Assembly: GCA_049724395.1 (NCBI GenBank)
Contig: JAUGWO010000167.1
Location: 34,030 to 98,029 of the forward strand
Direction: 5' to 3'
DNA length: 64,000 nucleotides
Source: Spongospora subterranea f. sp. subterranea
Taxonomy: Eukaryota > Endomyxa: Phytomyxea > Phytomyxea > Plasmodiophorida
The position numbers were made by a program, and so were the translations under genes. The notes beneath the pieces were generated by a model that had not been told where the DNA came from, did not search any database, and worked only from the letters and a program-made list of their open reading frames with translations. Within the stretch, counting starts at the first letter, position 1. Each line of letters begins with the position of its first letter. Shown one piece after another: positions 12,344 through 25,996 of the stretch.

Positions 12344-12781
12344 TACAGCCAGAACTGCAGCCCTATATGCACTTACGGCCCTACTTAAGCCACCGAATAA
12401 AACTACCCTGTTTACTATTGCCAACCTAATAGTCAGCCGGACCCTGCACAGACCAGTTGCGCGAGCGGCTGACAGGCGTGTCGCGAACAACTTTCCCTAT
12501 TCCGTTGGTGAATAAGTGTCCGAATCCACTGATAACCCAGAAGTTGATCGGTGAGGTTACGCACACCATAAACGATTTAACCCGAAGCTGTGCGACACTT
12601 CTTATTCGATTAAATCCAAGGCTTTGACATTTCTTTTGTGGTATTGCATTGACGTCGTGAACTGCAAATCCTGCTCTTAGGTGTTTTGCAAATCATTGGC
12701 CACGTAACAGATTGCATAGCTTCAGAACGCTTGGTCGAATTAAAGCTTTGTGGCGAACTGCTAGCACGCAGAAGGTGAGCG

Positions 12782-13156
12782 GTTGAAACTGCTGCTTCTT
12801 CGCCTTGACCATTTTTTCCACTTGCGTTGAGCGACGTATAAAAAGTTCGGTGGATTATCGAACACCAGCACCGAAAACCTCTGTAGGACGGATAGATGAT
12901 TTTCAGCACATTTAGTTGCTGTGGCCCAAATGGATCGTCCACAATTGGAAACGGATCCGGCACAGGTGCTTTCGGCTCATTGTTGGGCAACGCTGGTAAT
13001 GCAGCGAGGAATATTGACACTTCACTTTGGTTATCACGAGCAACCCGGCAACGGTGCCAATCACGTCATCGAGCGCCGTCTCATCGAGGAGTGGGCAACC
13101 AGCTACGGTGGGAGCACTTCGAATTTACAGGCGCCCGGGAACGTCAAGATGAGTGT
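12782..13156 (+). repeat. diverged repeat, right copy of an inverted pair
   Basis: Counterpart of 9588-9972 in opposite orientation (shared blocks listed there). The two copies bracket the gag-only element and the foldback blocks at 10.4-12.8 kb, so the whole 9.6-13.2 kb stretch has an overall inverted-repeat architecture. Confidence 0.65.
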
Positions 13157-13657
13157 CGTATCAATCATCAACTGACAGACCACCAGTGAAGTCTAAATTT
13201 GGCAAGAACTTCCTAAACGTCACTTCCATAAACCGCTGACATCTTTGAGATGGAGTTGAATAATATACTCACGGTCCACGAAAGATGAGACCGCAGGTCA
13301 GAGCTATCGAAAACTTTCCTCCACTGTGTATGACTTGCATCGTTTTTTACAAAAGGAAAAGTTATGGTCTCGAGGTGCCCAAATCACCCCGAGAAGCCAA
13401 AGATGATCCGAACAAACATTGTTTATTCACAGTGCGACTTGCATCACTTTTTACCAAATTGCGGATCTGTCAGCAATCGATTTTTTTCGATTACTCCTCC
13501 GTCAAGCATTGCTTCCATTTGCCAGAATTCAAAGGCAGCAAAATATAAAGACTACAGCCCTTCGTCAAACATTAATTCAGCATCACTGGTTTTCACGCGG
13601 AGGGCAAACCATAGAATGATACTCCTTCAACGATTGACTTGATCAACATTACTGGGA
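13157..13657. other. no gene seen
   Basis: Overlapping short plus-strand frames (13285-13642) lack motifs. This is probably flanking sequence of the minus-strand gene that ends at 13658. Confidence 0.4.
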
Positions 13658-14033
13658 TCATCCCATTGATTTCCGCAATTCTTGAAGCTGTATTTCGTTG
13701 CCAAAAATTGAGAAATTCCCTGGAATGTCATTCTTGCTGAAATGCGCCGCTTCACCAACAAAAACGGTGTGAATTGTCACGTGGTTGAATCGCATATCCC
13801 ACCAAGGAGTACGATACTGTATCCGAACTTCGTCTCCACCACTGGCAAGCCCCAGCAGCAGGCAAACAACAGTGGTCGAATGGGATTGTGACCAAATGAA
13901 TGCAGCTGTCTCGAGCAGGCACTAATAAACAGTTGTCAATGTGCAGCTGGTCCAGCATCTTCGATACCGATTTCAGAAGCGAGTAATGCAAGCGGCCTCC
14001 CCTGACCCAATCAAGGACGGCATTGAGTGTGGA
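13658..14033 (-). CDS. unidentified host gene, last exons
   Basis: Two exons join in phase across a 46-nt GT-AG intron (about 13923-13968): an exon reading LNAVLDWVRGGRLHYSLLKS followed by CLLETAAFIWSQSHSTTVVC, GGDEVRIQYRTPWWDMRFNH, VTIHTVFVGEAAHFSKNDIP and GNFSIFGNEIQLQEL, stop at 13658. Composition and splicing look like an ordinary protein-coding gene. I do not recognise the family. An upstream start in 14034-14110 would put its 5' end within about 100 bp of the BLTP1 start on the opposite strand. Confidence 0.5.
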
Positions 14034-14142
14034 TCTTCGTTACGCCTACAGTATATGCATGAGGGGGTGTCGGGTCCGCTCCAATGAGGCCATTACTCTA
14101 TTGCTGCGATCGGACCACAGATTAGGCAGTTCCGGCTAGCGA

Positions 14143-17100
14143 ATGATCGCTGTTTCTTTACTCATAACTTCTACCGCTTTCCAATTCCCATGGCAGTTCG
14201 CTGGCGTCGCAACATTCTTCACAATTGCCGTAACAAGCTTGACGTTGTTTTCATCCCGCGTCACCGCGTATGTGTTTCAGGCTGCTGTAAATTACAAACT
14301 AGGAAAAGATGCCAGGTTTAGTATTGGTGAGCTGTGTGGTGATGATTAACCCGTGTGCTGAAATGATTGTTCAAGGTTCCCTTTCTTTCGCTTTATTGGG
14401 TGGCAAGGTGTTCATGTATGATATCCACTACCAAAAAAGTGATTGCCAAGTTCATGCGCTAGCAGCGATTTTTACTATCAAATGGTGGAAAACTCAAGTC
14501 AAAACAATCGAAACTTTAGATGAAAGTCGGTGTCTTGTGCTTTGTCGTGCCTCTCCAAGATTCTAACTACATCACAGAGAGTCTGTCTCATAGATGGCTC
14601 GTTCATTTCGTGGGGCTTGAGGTTTTCATTACTTCCAACAGCTCTCATTTCGAATATTTACGCGAACAGTTGGGAAACTCCAATCAACAGCCTGAAACAA
14701 AAGTTGCCATTGATACATCAAAGCTGAACCTGAACGTTCCCACATTCTATCCCATAATTAAGTTTTTGTTAGAAGACAGCGCATTGATTATCGGGAATAG
14801 CGAGTTGCCCACTTTCCTGGTTGTTTTCGCTCGAGCGATAGATGGCGTCCATATGTGCCACCGGTCAGAATCAAATTCAGTACAAAATCCTCAACGCATT
14901 TTAACAAAGTGTGATATCCGACATTCTCGAATTTATTTTGAAGACAATAAAGAAGCTAGCTGTTTCGACGCCTTGCTGAATATGCAGCAAAAACTTGGTG
15001 AAGAAGAGTCAGAGTCTCAATATTTTCAAAAATACGTCGCTGACGCTGTTTCATAGCTTTTTCGCCCTAGCGATTAATGGGGTCCAGAAATTCTGGACAG
15101 ACGTCAAGGTCAATGTCAACGCCTTTTCGGAAAAAGTATCGGATTTTCATTCGGAGCTGCCGTCTTGTCCCCATCCTCTACAAGCTCGTTTAGCCCAGTT
15201 AGGCACAAATTCGAGGAATATGATCTGGGTGTGGCCCCTCTGTTGTGAAACTTGATAATCACTTATACGTCAACAGGAAAATTCTTCTCCTAGGTCTACT
15301 CCACGCATCCGCGCTGATGGTGCATCGTCAGCTCCATCCCAACGTGATTGTTTCGTATTATCTGATTGTGGTTTTCTGTTCAGTCGACTTGACATACTAC
15401 AAACATCGCTTGCTTCAATTTCCCTGTACTATGATCGACCTACCTGGTTACACGGTGCCAGCCGTGTTGAGGTAAATCGTTGAGAAATCGTGAATCCCCG
15501 TTCATTTACTTACTGAAGAGCAGGCCGAAACTCAAACGGCCCCCCAAGTCTGGCCTGGAGATATCATTCAGTTCCTCTACAATTATATGCTATGGCCCGT
15601 GGGCAGAGCAGCAGCGAAAATTGCTGCAAAGGCAAGCATTCATATGCCGGATCAAACTCTTTTGTTCAGTCAACATGTTCAGCCACTTTGTTCCGTTCTC
15701 GTATCGCCATACTGCAGTTTATAATCCTCAGATTGGGGAACTATGCAAGCACTTGTCGTTTTCCATCCGCATCTTATTTCAGGCGACATGCACCATTACG
15801 ATTCCATTTGAAATGGTGAGCAAACGTTTTTTCTTAGATGTTGTTTTGTAAACTATATGCTGAATTCTACATGTAGGATGACCCTTTATCATCTCAACAG
15901 AGCATCGACCTTGCAATTGGAAAAGGTTCAAGTTGCTGTATTGTAGTTCCATTGGTGACCACTCAAACGCGTGGGTGTTTGACTACCATCGAAGCAACCT
16001 TAAAAGGTACTTAGGTTGCGCCGACATTCTTTATAACTAATGACAAATTCAGATTCATCTCTCATTCCCAGTTTTACCAATGCCCCCCTGTTTGTGGCGC
16101 CGCAATTAGAGTTTACGCTTTCAATGATGAGCCCAATTAAGTGGAACGATCGAAACATATGGTAATTATAAGTGCACCTTTGAACAACATTTTTACTGGT
16201 TTTAGGCGGGTATCTTGTCTTTTTATCTCGCCCACGATAAATTTCTTGAAAGACCATTTACGAATGATTTCCTTATTAGCGGCTTCTTGGGGGAAGTCTT
16301 CTGAAGAGCAAATTTCCCTTGACACGTAATATTCGTCTGTCTTGGCATTAGCTACTCCAACTTTGATTTTAGATTTTACCCCTTTGAATTGTTTATTGAC
16401 CTGGGATTCGCTGATGTTGAGTGGCTATGGAATGTTAACGAGAGTAATGTTGTGGAACATCCCAACGACCGACAGGTAAAACAGTTCACAAAAGTGAAGC
16501 GGGGTAGCGTTGACGCAATTTCAGAATAATGCCCATGTGTTGACAAAATCACCAGACATACACATCGCTCTACGGTTGCCATGGATCACTTATAATTCAG
16601 CTACATCAACGATTTTCTTCTCGGTGGCCATACTTAATTCACATTGGTAATGTTGCTTTTTGCAAACAATTGAGTATCCAATCTGTGTTCAGGTTTCTTC
16701 TTTTGCCAAAATCTGCTGACACATCACAAGAGAATGATAGCAATAGATTCTTTTCTTGCTCTCAAATACATATCGATGGGGAATATAAATATGGCTACAA
16801 TTTTCATCCTGAATATAGGGATTATTGCTCCGTAAACCTCTCGGTAGACGTTGGGTTAATACATTCACGATCTGTTTATACCTAATATTCCTCAACTTTT
16901 GCCTTTAGTTAACGGACTCAGAACTCAATGTTGGCGGTCATTTTCTACGAGCACTTTCGTCCCTCAATTCAAACTATTTCGGAGAAACTCAATCAATAAT
17001 ATCAAACGCTGTGTATGCTTGTTCACAGAGAAACCTCATCAGCAAACATCGTCAGGTTTTATATTACCAGGTAACACAGTTCCTTCTCTTCTGCCTGCTC

Positions 17101-20100
17101 ATATCTTCAGTCTCAATCCCGTTGTTTCTTATTTCAGAATCACCTTGGTGATGTAAATTCATTCGAAACTAGCCTTTGTTTAGATTGCGAAGGATTCACC
17201 CTGAAGTTGCCGTTTAATTCGGTTACTGGGACGGAACAAAAACAACCAACGGTTCGAGTATTTGACATCAACCTGGAATTACGCTGCATTGAACAGGATT
17301 TCGATTTAACGTTAAGGTAGGCTGTGCCTCAAATATTCAACCTAACATATTAATCGTCCTCAGTTTGAGTCCGATCACTGTCACTGTGCCTCTAGAGAAG
17401 TCTCGGCAACAATCGTGTGCTCTTCTGTATTTTAACGGAAGCTATACTGTAGAACCTGAAACATATTTTCAGTTTTCCGGTAAATGTCCATCCCACATTT
17501 CTAAAGCAGTTATCTGACGCTGCAAAGGAGTAACCATCAGAAAGACTAGTTTGTATTCCCCTTCACCAAACTTTTACGTCAAAGGTTCAAGCTGGGACGT
17601 ACATATTGACGAATGGACTGGCCAGATGGTTTTTTCTCAATTTCTGGACCTGACCCGGTCGTTGAACATTATAAGTAGGCAGGTGGATAAACCGTATTTC
17701 ATGACCAAACCGCTGTTGAAAATTGTATAGTGGAAAGATGCCGTTGATAATTTTGGTGAAACTCCTTTTGACACTTCTTTCCAAACGGAGGTACGCTTTT
17801 TGCGAAACCGGGTGTGGGTTTGTTAACAAAATGGCCTCCATAGGAAGAATTGCTGTGGGAAATATGCGATAGGAGGTTATCAGTAACTCTTGCCAGTGCT
17901 TCATTTATTCTATTAGGGTCTACAAGCTTGATAAAGATGTCTCTCCAGTTTGGGGCTTCTTTGTAAATAAAGCTTGAGTGCGAATTCTCGGTGCTAACAT
18001 GGCCATAGATGCACATCTTGTTTAATCACAAACAATGCAGTATCCAAGCAGTTCATTGAAATTCCACTTCTCAAAATCGAAGTTCTACAGTTGTCTGAAT
18101 CTGTGGATCAGACGATGGACAGCAGGTTTGAGTCTGAAATATGAAAAGGTTCACCTTTCATGATTGTTCTGTATAGGTTGGTATTCTGTCCGGTTACCAC
18201 CTTCATCTCTGCGAATCTGCTGATTACCAACGATAATGATGACGCTGATCGTAACCTCAAATTGAAAAAACAAAGAGATTTTCTTGTGCCCGCGTCAGAA
18301 GAATGCTTAAGTGACAATCCAAATTCGTGGTTTATCCATAATAATGTTAGAGTTCTTTATAATTTCAATTGCTTGGTAGTGATGTTTGTTTCTTATCAGT
18401 TAACCTCCTTTCGCCACGATTTCCAGGGTCTCAATAGGTTTCCCGCAAACGCGAGGTTAAAGAAATGGGATGATTTGCGCATCTTTGAATATAATCTTGG
18501 GACGTTCAACATCGAAAAGCTATCATCACAAGTCGTCACTGGAGAAGCTCATCAACCTCGGTCCGTTGACGAAATCAAGCTTGGGTTCGAAAGCAGCATA
18601 CCTCGACTTCCTCTGCATTCGATCGATCCCGAGCCTCAATGGGGTATGCGGAACAGCGATAGGGTAAGGGATATCACAGGTTACTTCAGTCTATTTTCAT
18701 GTAATTATCGCACCAGACAAAAAACAAATCAAACGATTCCGATTCGGATGAAACTTTGAATGGTGAAGTCGCTACTGCTGTGAACGCTATGGTCGATTCG
18801 GAAAGCAGCGATTCATACTTTTCAGCAATGGATGATGAAACGACTGTTTCTGATCACGAACGGGTTCTTATATTTTCGCTGGTGGTTGTGGAATATTTGT
18901 TCATCTTAACTTAGGGCAGGATTTCACATGATCACTTCTATCCCAAATACATAGTGTCTGAAACCCGATCTTGTTCTCGACATGTCCCTGACATTATTTT
19001 TGAACTTGAACGTGAGTCGCACGAGTTTTCATTGCACTGCATTAAAAACAGAAGAGCTCAGGTGCACCATCTTTTCTCCATGATGCACGTCTTTCTGGGT
19101 CAAGCGCTGGCGTTTACTCGCTTCTTCCTAGATTGCTGTCTAGATCAGACAGTGGCGATCCTCTGTCGCAACATCGCTTTTGCAAAATATTCGGAACCTT
19201 TGTTACTCCGAAAAGGCTAGCAAATTTCGTTGATGCATGGTAGCGTTGGGAAGTCCAGCCTTGTTTTGCCCACTAAAATCATCACAGGTATGAGGAATTC
19301 TCGACTGGTTTGAAAACAAATCGTGATGATTTACAATTCGATGGCCAAGCCGATGTCGTTTATGAACCGGAAATATGTAGTCCTCGCACCCATTGGCATC
19401 TGAATTTTCAAAATTCGGTGACAATGGAGGTTTCTGTCGAAGTGTCCAAGACTGCCGTGTCACTTCTGAGCTGCATGGCATCGCAGGTAACAAGAAATTG
19501 TTTGTACAGAATGAAAATCCCATCTCACTTTGAATATCAGGGGTGCGCAATCGATGATCTCCTTGATGAAATTCGTGGCGATGTTATTACTCCACCAACG
19601 CAAAGGCAGACTGCGCTTCTTGAAATACAAGAAATCAAAATCATTGTAGCGCAACATTTAGAATGGAATGCTGATAACTTGTACTTTATGCACAAATGAC
19701 CTACAGGCTTGCTAACTATCTGCAGATGTGCAGACGACATACGTGCCCCTCATCAAGGGTTTACTGAACTCTCCATCGACGCAAACAATATTCGTTTGTC
19801 GTCTGATGTCGATGTGTCCAATTACCTTGTGATCTGCTCCGTTGAGAATTGCAATATCTCTTCAACGTCTTCTGATGTTAGCAATTCCTCACCGGGTGTG
19901 TTTTTCCAGCCGACAACTCGAACTTCACCACTGATGACAATATTTTGCAGAGACGTTATCATCGAAAACTTCCACAATTTTTACTGCAACCCTTGAAGAG
20001 TTCAAATGCGGCAAGCAATGTGTGAAGGAAATTTCATCAGGTTTTTACTTTTTGTCATAGAATGGTTGAGCAGATGTGACCGGAATGATATGCGTACATC

Positions 20101-23100
20101 GTGGGATAACCTCGAGATGTTTTTGACTGTACTTTCAGTACGTGTACTTTTTGAAATTTTCACACATTTGCGAGATGCTTTCTCGAGAGTCGGGCAAGCA
20201 ATCGAAACTCTTTCTCTATGTAAGCATAATCGAAAAATAGTATTTCTCGAGGAGCTGCTTCTTCATGCGGTAATGGTGACCGATGCATGGTCATCAACCG
20301 AGAGAGAAAATTTCATGCAGGATTATGGGAAGAGGCAGAACCCAGATCCCATCAAATCCCACGGTAATATCAACATTTTATTTCAGCAAACTTTCTAACA
20401 TGCTTTATGTTAAAGAATGCGGTCAACCAGGGAAATTTGTAGTTTCAACAATGTTGTCGTTGACAAGAAGTTTGTCCATCACTCAAGTGGGGTTGACTGC
20501 AGAAGTGTCCTCCTTGTTGGTAACAGCCGTCTACATAGAGAAGGAGCCTCTTGAGGAAATTTCAACAACCCCCACGATATCTCTTGCCGGGTGCTTCGTT
20601 CTGTTTCAAGTCGATTGTTTCAAAAAATCTTCCACCATCAGACGATCCGAAAAGAGTTGAGCAGTTATATCTACTGAGCTCTGAATTTTCCAACTACGTG
20701 TCATATAAAACAGGTAAAGGAGATTAAAGGCTTAGATTATTCTTTCATCAGTTCTTTAGGCGTCGACCCTGTCAAACTTTTGAAGAAAAACCATACTAGT
20801 TTTGTTTTGCACAAGTTTTCTGTAAATTATCTAGATGAAATTCATGTTCCTCACAAGATGGTTTTTCAACAATGGCAGTTCGACGAATTTGACATCGGTG
20901 GCACTGTGGACCATTGCTTCTGCTGTCATTCTACCGTTTTTGATGGCGAAATCAGGCTTCTCAAAAGTTTAGGTGCTCGAATTGCCTCGAGGTCGAACAT
21001 TTTTGCTGATTGCATCTTCATAGCACATGACATAGTATATCTGCAGAGCAAATTGACAGCGCAAGGCGAGCAAAAATCACAACTGATATATAAACCTATC
21101 ACTAGGCATATTCAATGCCAAAGAATCACCTTCACAATACGCGCAGCCAAACCGTTGCCCGTGCTCGGGGTTAACATTCAGAGTCTTCGCATCAATTTTG
21201 GTAGGTTTTCGAACCCATACAAAATTCATGTTTTGATTGCGGTCAAAAAATAACAGGAGAAGCAAAGCAATTTCTTGATTGCGCCATCCTGACTTTGGGG
21301 GCTTTTCATGCGTATTCTCAGTCTGAGGGTTCTGATGCAATATCTGTCGGCGTAACTTCTCTCAATTGTAACCTAATTAGAAAAACTGCAACACAGATGT
21401 CCAACTTTGGTTTGACGATTGTTTCTAAATGTTGCTATATTGTGTTCAATCTTGGTGATGCGGTTACTTCCACAACCGCGATAATGGCCGAAATTATGCG
21501 TTGCATTCCTGCTAACCCAGGGGCATATCCTTCAGCCACAGCTATCTCTCTCGCCGAAGCATATAGCATCAGTAAGCTATCTAATCTGATTTTTTTTTAA
21601 AAGCAACCCTTGAACAAGTGTTCGTAGGAGCCGACGTTTGCTTGAAAGAATCCTCTTTCACTTTGACACTCGTGCCGGGATTGAGCGTTGAGTATTTTGC
21701 AGAGTATTTGCTTTTTTCTACCTCCATGTCAAATCAGTCGTTATCTTTATTCGCCCATGCTTCAAATAATGCCAGCAACCGTCACGATATCACTATTGAA
21801 TCGCCACTGTTTACGATTGTGCAGAGAATGCCAACCTTACATACCGGTTCTTGTACAAACTATCATTTTCCTCTTTTTGCCAAAGGTTTACTGTGTTCTC
21901 ACAGGGTTTGACCATCGCGCTTCATTTGCGATTATTGCCTGCTCACTTTTTGAAAGTGCAATGACATTAGAACATGTTCGTAACCTCAAAAGTCTAACCA
22001 GTTTTCTGGGAGCACGAAGTCCCTCTCGCAATGATGAATCCTTCGAGGCTTCTTCACGCTTTTCATTTACAACTTTCAACCTTGATCCTGATATTTTATT
22101 CGTGTTAAAAGGAGTAAATGTATGTCGGCTAATTTCAATCTATGTACATCGCTAACTTTCTGTAAAGATATCATTATGTTCCGACACAGCCAGAGCTTCT
22201 GCTATTTGCACTGACCTTCGGTTCTCTTCCAAGAAGCAAATATCAGCGGAAACCCCTTCCTGCTCCCGCGTTGCGACCATCATGCCTATCGACGCTGTCC
22301 CTTTACAGAACATCTCCATGATTCTCACCATTCCGGGTATTTTAAAGGAAAAAATGCCCTTGTATTCAATATTCATATAATCTTAGATGCCGAAATATTG
22401 TTCTCTTTGCTTTCTCATGATTCTGATGAGTTCTCACTCTTAACCAAGTTCTCACTGTCGGTACCATGTTTTGGCAGCTCGTCCAGTGAATATGTGGTTT
22501 CTATTGTCGACACAAGGCTCATGCTGCCCTTGCCAGTGTTTCCTTACTCTTCAGCGTTTATCGCCGAATGCAATGACGCTTGCTCTATCCCCGCTGTAAC
22601 AGAGTCTGGAGCGGCTTACACAATGTCGGCATACAATTTGAAATTCCTTGCTCATAATGTCAGGTACAGTTTTTACCTGTCCATTCATGTTTTACCACCA
22701 AAGTCGAAATTACAGTGCCCTCATCTTGGTCGACGACAATATTCCGGAGTTATCTTTCTGTATTCACACGATCCAAGTACATAAATTTCGAGAATCTCGC
22801 CCTGCCTCCTTCTTTTTCGCCAACAACATCTCTGCAATTCGCGTGAAAGTATTTCTTGTTTATTTTGAGATTTTATCTATTCTAATACAAAATTATTTAG
22901 GTCGAGCATGTTTCCGTCGCACTGACAGAAAGAAAAATGTCAGTTACTGACTTGAAAAGCGCTGTTGCAGAATCACAAAATCGATTACACGTGGAAAGCA
23001 TTATTTCGCAAACCAATGAATTGGAAGGGAAGGAATCGTTCTTATCGTTAATTGGGTCAATCGTTATCTGCAATCCAAAATTCTGCATTCAGCCCAGCAT

Positions 23101-25867
23101 CGTTCCACTTGCGATAAGTTTTCAAATGGTCAGTCACGTCTGTATTTCACTTAAGGCAACTACTACAATTTTGTACAGCCGTGGTTGAACCTTAGCGGAG
23201 AACAGGAGCAGTCAAAAACGGTTTGCAAAGCTGCTAAAAAAAAAGTCAGATTTTCGCTGCGAATACAAAATGGCTCAATTCTTCTCGCGACATCGGATGA
23301 AACAGTGGCGTCAATTGTACAGCTTCCGTCAATTGCTGCAACATATTGTTCAGAATCTGGTAGTACCACTCTTCTAGGTAAACACCCGTTCCTTGTTGAT
23401 TTTGAATTAAATTGACACACTGTAAAGTTGATATCGACCTCCCGCCTGCGACGTTGAATATAAGCGTGGTGGAACAATTCTATATAGCATTTGCCAATAC
23501 CTCTCAAGTTTCAACAACACCAAACCATGCTGTGGCCAACGTGAACCTGGCAAAATTCTCAATTTTTTTTCGAATTTTTCCGTCTTCACTAACGCTGATA
23601 TATTCGATGGATAAAGAAACCTTTTCTGGTACCGACAAACCCCCATTGGACTGTTCAGTATATTGATAAGTTTGGTTAGGCACTATTTCATCTCAGAAAT
23701 TGATATTATTTTTCAGAGATCGCGGCGCTAATAACGATCTCATCGTTGAAGAGTCTACGTTCATCTCTATTCCAGCCCTGAGTTTCATTTTTAAAAGAAT
23801 GCGGCTGCAGTGGATCATTTTTCGACGCATCGGTTCATAATGCATTCCTCTTTTTAGCAAATTCAACAGATTCGAGCCTCATCAGCCTGAGCTTGGGTTC
23901 AATCAGCACCGATGTTGAGCTGGCTCAGTGCGCCAGCTTTCTAGCGTCGAGATCATCCATATCGCCATTCTTGAACAAAACCCCAGCGAAGTCTGACCGG
24001 CCTGTCAGCTCCGTTCTATTCGTTGGTAGTCGAAACTGAATCAGAAAATAGGTTACAGCTTTAGAAAGAGAACTCACCACAGCATTGGTAATATTACCTG
24101 CGAAAGCGGTTCTGTACCATGTTTCGATTGCATCCGTATTTGTCACAGTCGATTCCACCTATATCCATCCTTTGAATTGCATTATTTCGTCGAACTGCGA
24201 ATTCGTGACTCTGAAATCGTTTCGATATTCCGAGGTGTGTGCAGTTTCCCATGATATATTGATCTATTAACCGCTGTGTTTTAGACACTGTTGACGAAGT
24301 GCAGTATTGGTCCTATGTATATTCGCTCTGATTCAACTATCGGCGGCCTTCGTGGGGAAGGTATAGTAATATGTCAGGATAATTACTTTGAACTAATTTT
24401 TTGATTTCATAGCGTCGCTACAGTCGTTGATCTTCCGCTGTTTCTGCACCCATAATTTTGCAGAAAATGCCAGCTGGATGACAACATCGATACAGAGCTC
24501 ATCGCAGTTGATCTCCCTTGAATTCGATTGTGGGCTGTCAATTTTACTAAAGTTGCAGGTATCCGATTTCGACATCTGCACTAAGGATACACGAGCTGTT
24601 GGAGATGATTTACATTCCCCATCTCCATCAGTAGAAATTCATACAGGTTGCTCTCAAACGACACATGATTCATTAAGTAGAATGTGCCATGAATTCCTAA
24701 CTCTTTTAGGCGAGGAACTCAAAATTGTTTTATCTCCTGATGCTGTGCCTTTCTTTATCGCGTCATCATGTTCACTTCATCAAGTTGTAGCGAGCATCTT
24801 TCCTGTGGACCAAACCTTGAATCTGCAAAGGCAGGATGCGCTGCAATCTCAGCTGAACTATGTGGATTTGCCCTTTGGCAAGATCAAGATATCTTCAGGT
24901 ATCAATTCTTAGCCAGTTTCCTTGTCCCATGCTCATTTGTTCATCTGCGACAAAAGAAAAAGTCGAATTTGGTTTCTTACTATCGTCAAAAAAGGAAGAG
25001 AATGACAACCTCGCTCTAGTGATCGTGGATCTCCAGTTGTTGTTCAACATGAAAATCAAGGAAACCAATAATATTCACAGAGATCTGACCGTTGATGTTG
25101 GTCTTCACAAACGCAGGTAGAAACGTACATCCTACGCAGCACTTAAATCAATGATGCTAAACTTTGCAATCCTCTCAGTACCGATGATGAATGGATTCCA
25201 ATTTCAGATTCACTTTGTGGCGTTTATATCTTGCGCTTAAGTGCTGACCATTCTGGAGATGTTCTTTTTGAGGTAAACTGCACAGTGATACTGGTGTATA
25301 TGCCATAAACACCGATACAGATTCCTGGGTTTGTCCTAGAGTTCATCACATTGCAAGCTGCTGGGTCGAAACGCATTGTTGCGGATTTCCTGACATTTTG
25401 GGACAATGCCATAGTAGTTCCTGTTCATGTCTCCTATTACAAGCTGATTACGGAAACATCGTCAGTTCTGCAGTAGTCGTCTAAACCGATATTTAACTCG
25501 ACCGGTCCCTGTATTCAGATTGCTTTACCTGGGTAGAATCTCGGAAGCACGTGCTCGTTGCCTTCCGTCCTCCAATTCATCTACCCAGAATCCCCCTTCC
25601 AGTAAGTTTGGAGTACGTGAAGTATGATGAAAAATTGGTACTGATAATCAATCAGCACTGGACCTCCAGGTTAACGAGATGATTTTAAACCCGCAAATTC
25701 ATTTGCTTGGAAATTTTACCCCTTCAGACGTTGTCGGTTTTGTTTTGAACAGATTCGGCATACAGCGCGAGACAATTCCTGGTGCACTCTTCCGCGTGCT
25801 CACCCAAAACCTACAACAACTGCTGAGAGCGGCTACTGATCTGTTGCCATCTTCCGACTCATTTTAA
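14143..25867 (+). CDS. BLTP1: bridge-like lipid transfer protein BLTP1 (Csf1/Tweek/KIAA1109)
   Basis: BLTP1 proteins are giant rods with a lipid-conducting groove, anchored in the ER by an N-terminal membrane helix and moving bulk lipid to other membranes. The start at 14143 gives a membrane segment (WQFAGVATFFTIAVTSLTLF), then FSSRVTAYVFQ and, across the 49-nt intron 14327-14375, ARFSIGSLSFALLGGKVFMY and IFTIKWW, the family's N-terminal signature. After the intron 14530-14593 come RWLVHFVGLEVFITSNSS and FYPIIKFLLEDSALIIGN; near 15.57 kb GLEISF...CYGPWAEQQRK matches the conserved GLDI...YGPWADRQR block. Many exons of 100-400 nt follow with introns near 50 nt (for example 48- and 54-nt introns near 19.25 and 19.5 kb). 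The end, SDVVGFVLNRFGIQRETIPG, matches the FDFILRKLGF...TIPKW terminus. Expected size is about 3,000-3,400 residues, nearer Csf1 than the human protein. Not every splice site was resolved. No clear break was found. Confidence 0.87.
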
Positions 25868-25996
25868 ATTATGCCTAATAAGTAACACCATCTTATTGAG
25901 TTATTCATGGTTATAGGTGCTAAGAAATCGTGAAAATATTTTCTTTCGCAAAATTAAGTGACCATAACGATGTCGACCACCCATTTTCATGAGTCT

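Larger units (their letters stand above)
11331..12451 (+). mobile_element. gag-only LTR-retroelement relative with 109-bp direct repeats (fossil)
   Basis: Two 109-bp direct repeats (11331-11439 and 12343-12451, about 95% alike by eye, both starting CTACAGCCAGAA) bracket one gag-like open frame of about 280 codons (from about 11440 to 12286). The product is helical and charged (for example RERKSYLALITERRELHG and LRAGVRPATLHDMIEHA), as in retroelement gag proteins of the FDPKAIAVFRRER kind. No protease, RT or integrase lies between the repeats. It looks largely whole for a gag-only element of the TRIM/TR-GAG type. A 2-N assembly join at 11472-11473 lies just inside the left repeat, so the left junction is less certain. 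The close similarity of the repeats suggests a fairly recent insertion. Confidence 0.55.

Noticed and set aside
12896-13189. Gly/Ser-rich coding frame
   Set aside because: The related inverted copy at 9.6-9.97 kb has no matching open frame, which argues for a non-coding repeat.
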